Source of the DNA: Microbacteriaceae bacterium VKM Ac-2855 | Lineage (GTDB): Bacteria > Actinomycetota > Actinomycetes > Actinomycetales > Microbacteriaceae | Assembly (NCBI GenBank): GCA_013204985.1 | Contig: JABMLG010000002.1 | Span: forward strand, 620,001 to 684,000 | Length of the DNA: 64,000 bases | Direction: 5' to 3' | Part shown: one piece after another, positions 57,983 to 64,000 of the stretch | How positions within the stretch are numbered: position 1 is the first letter of the stretch | Layout of the letters: the number at the start of each line of letters is the position of its first letter | Translations under genes and position numbers: made by a program | Notes under the pieces: generated by a model | The model's input: only the letters and a program-made list of their open reading frames with translations | Database searches by the model: none | What the model was told of the DNA's origin: nothing

Positions 57983-59325
57983 TCGAATACCGCAGCCTCC
58001 GCGTCGCCCTGCTGGGAGCCGGTTCCGTCGGCGCCCAGGTGGCGCGGCTCCTCCTCGACCAGGCCGACGAACTCGCCCAGCGCGTCGGTGCGCCGCTCGA
58101 GCTCGCCGGTATCGCCGTGCGAGACCTCGATGCTCCTCGTTCCGCCGACATCCCGCACGAGTACTTCACCACGGACGCGGAGGAGCTGATCCTCGGCGCC
58201 GACATCGTGGTCGAGCTGATGGGCGGCATCGAGCCGGCGCGCACCTATATCCTGCAGGCGATCGCCTCGGGTGCCGATGTGATCACCGCCAACAAGGCGT
58301 TGCTCGCCGCTCACGGCTCGGAGCTGTTCGATGCGGCCGACCAGGTCGGGGCGCAGCTGAACTACGAGGCCGCCGTCGGGGGTGCGATCCCGATCATCCG
58401 CCCGCTGCGCGACAGCCTGGCCGGCGACCGGGTCAACCGCATCCTCGGCATCGTGAACGGCACCACGAATTTCATCCTCGATCGGATGGACACCGAGCAC
58501 GCCACGTTGGAGGACGCACTCGCCCTGGCGACCGAACTCGGCTACGCGGAGGCGGACCCGACGGCCGACATCGAGGGCTACGACGCCGCACAGAAGGCCG
58601 CGATCCTCGCACGGCTCGCCTTCCACACGGAGGTACCGGTCGAACTGGTGCATCGCGAGGGCATCACGGGAGTGACGAAGGAGCAGGTCGATCAGGCCCG
58701 CGCCGCGGGGTACGTCGTCAAGCTGCTCGCGATCTGCGAGCGCCTCGTCGACGCGAAGACGGGCGAAGAAGGAGTGTCGGCTCGGGTCTACCCCGCGCTG
58801 GTCAGCCGGACGCATCCGCTCGCCGCCGTGCACGGCGCCAACAATGCGGTGTTCGTCGAGGCCGAGGCGGCCGGCAGCCTGATGTTCTACGGAGCGGGAG
58901 CCGGCGGTGTCGAAACGGCCTCCGCCGTGCTCGGCGATGTCGTCTCGGCAGCACGCCGGCACGTGGTCGGCGGCCCGGGTCTGGTCACCAGTGCGAGCTC
59001 CGGGCTGCCGGTGCTGCCGATCGGACACGTCACCACGCGCTACCAGGTCAGTCTCGAAGTCGAGGACCGCCCCGGGGTGCTGGCGCAGATCGCCGGCGTC
59101 TTCGCCGAACACGGGGTCTCGGTGGAGACGCTCGTGCAGACGCCGCCACCCGCACCACTCCTGCCGGAGTCCATCGGAGGTCAGGTGGCCCCTGCGCCGA
59201 CCGCTACCCTGGTCATCGGCACGCACGCGGCGGCTGAGTCCGATCTCGCGTCCACGGTTCACGCGCTCGCCTCGAACGAGGTCGTCAGCGCTGTGACGTC
59301 AGTTCTACGAGTTGAAGGAGCCTGA
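57979..59325 (+). CDS. hom: Homoserine dehydrogenase
   Basis: 448 residues. The NAD(P)-binding motif is G-A-G-S-V-G, the catalytic core includes ANKALLA, NGTTNFILDRM and EADPTADIEG, and a C-terminal ACT domain (VSLEVEDRPGVLAQIAGVFA) suggests threonine inhibition. It begins within the lysA stop (GTGA) and is followed by thrC. Confidence 0.96.
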   Translation: MIEYRSLRVALLGAGSVGAQVARLLLDQADELAQRVGAPLELAGIAVRDLDAPRSADIPHEYFTTDAEELILGADIVVELMGGIEPARTYILQAIASGADVITANKALLAAHGSELFDAADQVGAQLNYEAAVGGAIPIIRPLRDSLAGDRVNRILGIVNGTTNFILDRMDTEHATLEDALALATELGYAEADPTADIEGYDAAQKAAILARLAFHTEVPVELVHREGITGVTKEQVDQARAAGYVVKLLAICERLVDAKTGEEGVSARVYPALVSRTHPLAAVHGANNAVFVEAEAAGSLMFYGAGAGGVETASAVLGDVVSAARRHVVGGPGLVTSASSGLPVLPIGHVTTRYQVSLEVEDRPGVLAQIAGVFAEHGVSVETLVQTPPPAPLLPESIGGQVAPAPTATLVIGTHAAAESDLASTVHALASNEVVSAVTSVLRVEGA

Positions 59326-59326
59326 G

Positions 59327-60403
59327 ATGGCCAAGCAGTGGCGCGGAGTCCTGCACGAATACGCAGACCGCCTCGATGTGACCGAGGCGACCCCGGTGAT
59401 CACGCTGGGGGAGGGCGGTACCCCGCTCATCCCCGCTGCAGCGCTCTCCGCCCGCACGGGCGCGAAGGTCTGGGTCAAATTCGAGGGCATGAACCCGACC
59501 GGCTCCTTCAAGGACCGCGGCATGACGATGGCGATCTCGAAGGCCGTCGAGCACGGCGCGAAGGCCGTCATCTGCGCCTCGACCGGCAACACCTCCGCCT
59601 CCGCTGCGGCCTACGCGACGCACGCCGGCATCACGGCCGCCGTCCTCGTGCCTGAGGGCAAGATCGCGATGGGCAAGCTCAGCCAGGCCATCGCGCACAA
59701 CGCGCAGCTGCTGCAGGTGCAGGGCAACTTCGATGACTGCCTCGACATCGCGCGCGACCTCGCCAAGAACTATCCGGTGCACCTGGTGAACTCGGTCAAC
59801 CCCGATCGCATCGAGGGCCAGAAGACCGCCGCCTTCGAGGTCGTCGAGGTGCTCGAGGACGCTCCCGACTTCCACATCGTGCCGGTCGGCAACGCGGGCA
59901 ACTACACCGCCTACTTCCGCGGCTACTCCGAAGAGCTCGAGCGCGGCGCGACCACCAAGCTGCCGCGGATGTTCGGCTTCCAGGCCGCCGGATCCGCGCC
60001 CATCGTGAACGGTGCGATCGTGCGTCACCCCGAGACGATCGCCTCGGCGATCCGCATCGGCAATCCCGCCTCGTGGGAGCTCGCGCTGAACGCGCGCGCC
60101 GTGAGCGACGGCTATTTCGGCGCGATCAGCGACGACAAGATCCTCGAGGCGCACCGCATCCTCTCGGCCGAGGTCGGCATCTTCGTCGAGCCCGCGTCGG
60201 CGATCAGCGTCGCGGGCCTGCTCGAGCGTGCGGATGCGGGCGAGATCCCCGCCGGTGCGACCGTCGTGCTCACGGTCACCGGCCACGGCCTCAAGGACCC
60301 GCAGTGGGCGCTGCGAGGCGCCGACGGCGTCGACGTCCAGCCCACGGTCGTCCCCGTCGACACCACCGCGATCGCGGGCGTGCTGGGCCTGGCCTCCGCA
60401 TGA
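59327..60403 (+). CDS. thrC: Threonine synthase
   Basis: 358 residues, fold-type II PLP enzyme. The PLP lysine lies in PTGSFKDRGM, ASTGNTSASAAAYA binds phosphate and G-N-A-G-N-Y-T follows. It converts O-phosphohomoserine to threonine. GAAGGAG lies 7 bases before the ATG at 59327. Overlaps thrB by four bases. Confidence 0.96.
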   Translation: MAKQWRGVLHEYADRLDVTEATPVITLGEGGTPLIPAAALSARTGAKVWVKFEGMNPTGSFKDRGMTMAISKAVEHGAKAVICASTGNTSASAAAYATHAGITAAVLVPEGKIAMGKLSQAIAHNAQLLQVQGNFDDCLDIARDLAKNYPVHLVNSVNPDRIEGQKTAAFEVVEVLEDAPDFHIVPVGNAGNYTAYFRGYSEELERGATTKLPRMFGFQAAGSAPIVNGAIVRHPETIASAIRIGNPASWELALNARAVSDGYFGAISDDKILEAHRILSAEVGIFVEPASAISVAGLLERADAGEIPAGATVVLTVTGHGLKDPQWALRGADGVDVQPTVVPVDTTAIAGVLGLASA

Positions 60404-61329
60404 CCTCGGCGGTTCCCGTCGGTCGCCGGGTCCACGTGCTGGTCCCGGCGACCTCCGCGAACCTCGGCCCCGGCTTCGACACGCTGGGCCTCGCTCTCGC
60501 CTACTACGACGAACTCGAGGTCACGGCGGTCGACGGCTCCGGTGCCGTCGTCGAGGTGAACGGCGTGGGCGCGGGCGAGGTGCCGACGGATGCGTCGAAC
60601 CTCGTGGTGCGGGCGATCGCGTACACCTTCGCGGACCAGGGCCAGGAGTTGCCCGGGCTGGAGCTCATCGCGCGCAACACCATCCCGCACGGTCGAGGCA
60701 TGGGTTCCTCCGGCGCCGCGATCGTTTCGGGGATCATGGCGGCGAAGGGCCTGCTGGAGGGCGTGGTCGAACTCGATTCCGTCGATCTGCTGCGCATCGC
60801 GACGGAGATGGAGGGGCATCCCGACAACGTCGCGCCCGCGCTCTTCGGCGGACTCACCATCGCGTGGGTGGACGCCGAGAAGCCGCTCTACAAGAAGCTC
60901 ATGGTGCACCGGGGCGTGTCACCGCTGGTGTTCGTGCCCGAGCACACCATGTCCACCGAGCTGGCGCGGGCGCTTCAGCCGCAGAGCGTGCCGCACGAGG
61001 ACGCGGTGTTCAACGTGTCGCGATCGGCGCTGCTGATCGCTGCCCTGATCCAAAGCCCCGAGCTGCTTTTCGCGGCGACGGAGGACCGGCTGCACCAGAA
61101 CTACCGCGCCGAGGCCATGCCCGAGACCTCGAATCTGATCGCGCTGCTGCGATCGCACGGCTACGCCGCGGTCGTTTCCGGAGCGGGGCCGTCGGTGCTG
61201 GTGCTCTGCAGCGACCCGGCCCAGCGCCTCGCCGCCGCCGAGCTGGTCGAGCAGAACGTCTCGCAGCCCTGGGGCGCGCACATGCTCGCGGTCGACTTCA
61301 AGGGCGCCACGGTCACCCCGCTGACCTGA
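60400..61329 (+). CDS. thrB: Homoserine kinase
   Basis: 309 residues, GHMP kinase. VPATSANLGPGFDTLGLAL, then the ATP loop PHGRGMGSSGAAIVSG and the C-terminal VVSGAGPSVLVL are diagnostic. It phosphorylates homoserine for ThrC. ATG overlaps the thrC stop (ATGA). Confidence 0.96.
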   Translation: MTSAVPVGRRVHVLVPATSANLGPGFDTLGLALAYYDELEVTAVDGSGAVVEVNGVGAGEVPTDASNLVVRAIAYTFADQGQELPGLELIARNTIPHGRGMGSSGAAIVSGIMAAKGLLEGVVELDSVDLLRIATEMEGHPDNVAPALFGGLTIAWVDAEKPLYKKLMVHRGVSPLVFVPEHTMSTELARALQPQSVPHEDAVFNVSRSALLIAALIQSPELLFAATEDRLHQNYRAEAMPETSNLIALLRSHGYAAVVSGAGPSVLVLCSDPAQRLAAAELVEQNVSQPWGAHMLAVDFKGATVTPLT

Positions 61330-61336
61330 CCCGACC

Positions 61337-61409
61337 TGCGAGGGACCCCTTCTGTGCGCGTCGGACCCGCGCAGAGCGGGTCCGACGCGCACAGGGCGGG
61401 TCCCTCGCA
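61337..61409. repeat. 73-bp near-perfect palindrome after thrB
   Basis: 34-bp arms at 61337-61370 and 61376-61409, starting TGCGAGGGACCC and ending GGGTCCCTCGCA, with three mismatches and loop GCAGA. It lies right after the thrB stop and can act as a terminator, though no T tract follows. Confidence 0.9.
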
Positions 61410-61731
61410 CGGGCGGGTCGATGATGCGAACGGATGCGGAACACGCGGGAACGCGCGGATGCGACGACGCGGCGGAGGGAGTGGTATGGTGGGGGTGCAT
61501 CCTGAGGAACCGCGTAACGAGCGGAATCTGTCCGAAGGATCGTCCCGATAATCACAGCCATCACATCGTGTGAACGCCCCTGCTCCTTATGCAGTGGGCG
61601 CCGGCGGCATCTGCGCGTTCGTCTGCAGGTGCGGCTCGTAGCATCGCGTGGATCAGAACACGCGATGGCACCGCACGGTCGATGTGCTCTCCCGGTGAGC
61701 AGTCGTTCCCGGGGGGAAGGAACCCTCTCAC
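61410..61731 (+). promoter_or_regulatory. rho leader with promoter-like box and RNA hairpin
   Basis: About 320 bp without a supported gene. TATGGT at 61485-61490 is a candidate -10 box, giving a leader of about 235 bases. At 61629-61676 a two-stage hairpin (GTGCGG/CCGCAC around a perfect 9-bp stem CATCGCGTG/CACGCGATG, 8-base loop) lies 56 bases before the start. A long leader is consistent with Rho autoregulation known in other bacteria. Confidence 0.45.
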
Positions 61732-64000
61732 GTGACCGATACCAACATCCACGGTGCCACCGTCGACCTGAGCGCCGATCTCTCGGCACTCCGCGTCGCC
61801 GAACTGCAGGCACTCGCCACCAGCCTCGGCCTCGGTGGTGCGTCCAAGCTGCGCAAGGGCGAGCTCGTCCAGGCGATCTCGGACCTGCGCGCCGGCGCGT
61901 CGGCCGAGGCCGTCGTGGCCGAGCTGCCCGACGCCGAGGTCGTGCCGGCCGAGGTGCCGCCGACCGAGGCTCCGGCCGAGGAGCTCGCCGCCGCGCTCGT
62001 CGAGCTCGAGCTGCCCACCGAGACGCCCGCCCCGGTGGCGGAGTCCGCACCTGAGGCGCCCGCTGCCGAGGCGCCCGCTGTCGAAGCCGGCGCTGTCGAA
62101 GCCCCCGTCGCCGAAGCCCCCGTCGCCCCGCGGCGCCGTGCCTCGCGTCGTGCGACCACGAGCACCGTCTCCGCGGGCGGTCACGTCAACGTGACCGGCG
62201 GATCCGGTACCGCGCTGGTGCCGGAAGCCGAGACCGCGGTCGCTCCGGTCGAGGCCGCCCCTGCGGCAGCAGCCCCCGTCGTCGAGACGCCCGTCGTCGA
62301 GACGCCTGTCGTCGAAGCCGACGTCGAGGCGCCCGCTTTCGAGGCCCCGACCGAGTCGGCTACCACCGAGACGGCCGAGGCTCCTGAGGCCGAGACCACC
62401 GAGGGCGACGTCGCCCCGGAGACAACCGAGCAGCAGCCCCGTGAGGGTAACTCGCCTCGTGAGCGCCGTGGCCGTCGCCGTCGCAACGGCGGCGCCGCAC
62501 AGGCCGAGCCGACGCAGTCCGGCACGGATGCCGGCGCCGCGTCCGATGTCTCCGCCGAGGACAGCGAATCCGCCGACGAGGTCGACCAGAACGACGCCGA
62601 GCAGAACGACGCCGAGCAGAACGACACGCTCGAGCAGAACGACCAGGGCGAGCAGCAGAATCAGCCGCGTCAGGGCCGCAACCGCCGTGGCCGCGGTCGC
62701 AACCGCAACGAGCCGCAGGGCGACGCCGCCCAGAACGGCAACGGTCAGCAGGCTCCGCAGAACCAGAACGCCCAACAGGGTCAGGCGCCGCAGAACCAGA
62801 ACGGCCAGCAGGCGCCGGCGCGTCAGCAGGGTCAGGCTCCTCAGAACCAGAACGGTCAGGGCCAGAACGGTCAGGGCCAGAACGGTCAGGGCCAGAACGG
62901 TCAGAACCCGAACGGTCAGAACCAGAACGGTCAGGGCCCTCAGAACGGCCAGGGCGCGCAATCCGCTCAGCAGAATGAGCTCGGCGAGGACGGCCGTCGT
63001 GGCCGCTACCGCGACCGCAAGCGTCGGGGCACCGGGAACGACGAGTTCGAGCCCGAGATCACCGAGGACGACGTCCTGATCCCGGTCGCGGGAATCCTCG
63101 ACGTACTCGACAACTACGCGTTCGTGCGCACCTCGGGCTACCTGCCCGGCGTCTCCGACGTCTATGTTTCGCTCGGCCAGGTGAAGAAATACAACCTGCG
63201 CAAGGGCGACGCCGTCGTCGGCGCGATCCGCCAGCCGCGGGAGAACGACCAGAACGGCCGCCAGAAGTACAACGCCATCGTCAAGGTCGATTCCATCAAC
63301 GGTCAGACCGTCGAGGAGGCCGCAGCCCGGGTCGAGTTCCAGAAGCTCACCCCGCTGTACCCGACGGAACGCCTCCGCCTCGAGACCGAGCCGGGCAAGC
63401 TGACCCAGCGCATCATCGATCTCGTCGCCCCGATCGGCAAGGGCCAGCGCGGCCTCATCGTCGCGCCGCCGAAGGCCGGCAAGACCATCGTGATGCAGCA
63501 GATCGCGAACGCGATCGTGCAGAACAACCCCGAGGTGCACCTCATGGTCGTGCTCGTGGACGAGCGTCCCGAAGAGGTCACCGACATGCAGCGCACCGTG
63601 CGCGGCGAGGTCATCGCCTCGACGTTCGACCGCCCCGCCGAGGACCACACCACGGTCGCCGAGCTGGCGATCGAGCGGGCCAAGCGCCTGGTCGAACTCG
63701 GCCACGACGTCGTTGTCCTGCTCGACTCGATCACCCGCCTCGGCCGTGCCTACAACGTGACGGCCCCGCCGTCGGGCAAGGTCCTCTCGGGTGGTGTCGA
63801 CGCCGCGGCGCTGTACCCGCCGAAGAAGTTCTTCGGTGCCGCGCGCAACATCGAGAACGGCGGCTCGCTCACCATCATCGCCTCCGCCCTCGTCGAGACC
63901 GGCTCGAAGATGGACGAAGTGATCTTCGAAGAATTCAAGGGCACCGGCAACATGGAGCTGCGCCTCTCGCGTCACCTGGCCGACAAGCGGATCTTCCCCG
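61732..64000 (+). CDS. rho: Transcription termination factor Rho (partial, runs off the window)
   Basis: At least 756 residues, truncated at the right edge. An N-terminal Rho_N helix bundle ([20 protein letters not shown]) is followed by an acidic Ala/Glu/Val-rich linker and a long Q/N/G-rich low-complexity insertion (residues about 315-420). The RNA-binding cold-shock-like domain, Walker A A-P-P-K-A-G-K-T, Walker [10 protein letters not shown] and the following R-loop are present. It is a hexameric RNA helicase. GTG at 61732, with GGGAAGGAA about 11 bases upstream. Confidence 0.97.
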   Translation, partial: MTDTNIHGATVDLSADLSALRVAELQALATSLGLGGASKLRKGELVQAISDLRAGASAEAVVAELPDAEVVPAEVPPTEAPAEELAAALVELELPTETPAPVAESAPEAPAAEAPAVEAGAVEAPVAEAPVAPRRRASRRATTSTVSAGGHVNVTGGSGTALVPEAETAVAPVEAAPAAAAPVVETPVVETPVVEADVEAPAFEAPTESATTETAEAPEAETTEGDVAPETTEQQPREGNSPRERRGRRRRNGGAAQAEPTQSGTDAGAASDVSAEDSESADEVDQNDAEQNDAEQNDTLEQNDQGEQQNQPRQGRNRRGRGRNRNEPQGDAAQNGNGQQAPQNQNAQQGQAPQNQNGQQAPARQQGQAPQNQNGQGQNGQGQNGQGQNGQNPNGQNQNGQGPQNGQGAQSAQQNELGEDGRRGRYRDRKRRGTGNDEFEPEITEDDVLIPVAGILDVLDNYAFVRTSGYLPGVSDVYVSLGQVKKYNLRKGDAVVGAIRQPRENDQNGRQKYNAIVKVDSINGQTVEEAAARVEFQKLTPLYPTERLRLETEPGKLTQRIIDLVAPIGKGQRGLIVAPPKAGKTIVMQQIANAIVQNNPEVHLMVVLVDERPEEVTDMQRTVRGEVIASTFDRPAEDHTTVAELAIERAKRLVELGHDVVVLLDSITRLGRAYNVTAPPSGKVLSGGVDAAALYPPKKFFGAARNIENGGSLTIIASALVETGSKMDEVIFEEFKGTGNMELRLSRHLADKRIFP
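62855..62935 (+). repeat. 15-bp in-frame tandem repeats in rho
   Basis: CAGAACGGTCAGGGC and close variants are repeated in frame, encoding QNGQG units. The array forms part of the Q/N/G-rich insertion. Confidence 0.8.

Noticed and set aside
61354-61551. A 65-residue frame before rho
   Set aside because: It begins inside the palindrome, has no ribosome site and shows no conserved sequence. A short upstream frame from 61486 is possible but cannot be supported.
62855-62935. Tandem 15-bp repeats as a possible intergenic array
   Set aside because: They are in frame inside rho and encode QNGQG units.
61561-63975. An 804-residue minus-strand frame
   Set aside because: It is antisense to rho, whose motifs are clear. 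Its Leu/Val runs mirror the repeats in rho.

Overview
The window is chromosomal DNA from a high-GC actinobacterium, most likely Microbacterium or another member of the Microbacteriaceae. I infer this from uniformly GC-rich codons, frequent GTG starts, mycothiol-linked genes (an MshB-type deacetylase and a mycoredoxin-like protein), a DUF3117 protein, the succinylase route to diaminopimelate (dapC, dapD, dapE), and the actinobacterial order lysA-hom-thrC-thrB-rho. No rRNA or species-diagnostic locus is present, so the genus is an inference.

Left part (1-36937), ordinary chromosome. It holds a membrane-anchored DsbA-like thioredoxin protein, a lipoprotein, and an efeU-efeO-efeB iron uptake operon with a candidate iron box. 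Next come mshB, fdxA-dapC, citrate synthase, an exopolysaccharide priming glycosyltransferase, divergent dapD and dapE, a PIG-V-like membrane protein, an O-methyltransferase diverging from tatB, a frameshifted AbiEi/DUF559-like gene, a CBS/MgtE_N-DUF1003-mrp operon, a two-component system and a mycoredoxin. The rest is a secreted M43-type metalloprotease, a pterin dehydratase-VOC fusion, a C39-like peptidase, an Lrp regulator with a 2-hydroxyacid dehydrogenase, an MFS transporter, two aldo/keto reductases, an AraC regulator, a secreted four-repeat protein and two VOC proteins.

Middle part (37090-50181), a 13-kb integrated element in the 3' end of tRNA-Arg(CCG). A 47-bp direct repeat of the tRNA 3' half bounds it. 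It encodes a tyrosine integrase beside the intact tRNA, an HTH protein immediately upstream of the integrase, a divergently transcribed AlpA/excisionase-like protein, and a train of small overlapping genes. Beyond these lie a zinc-ribbon prim-pol-like protein, a HicA-like/HTH gene pair and one phage tape-measure gene. I see no terminase, portal, capsid or lysis gene. The layout resembles a phage-inducible chromosomal island or other phage satellite more than an intact prophage, and carrying a lone tape-measure gene is unusual. This is the best candidate for an undescribed system here.

Right part (50135-64000), chromosome again: tRNA-Arg, a transglutaminase-like protein, a lipoprotein diverging from argS, a DUF2993 protein, rmlC-rmlA, a VanZ-family protein, and the aspartate-family run lysA-hom-thrC-thrB followed by rho. 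Rho runs off the right edge and has a long Q/N/G-rich N-terminal insertion.

Non-coding signals recur. Several genes have a TANNNT -10-like box ending 6-8 bases before the start codon, which suggests leaderless transcripts. The dapD/dapE intergenic region is a symmetrical divergent promoter. Several very long (46-73 bp) near-perfect palindromes sit between genes.
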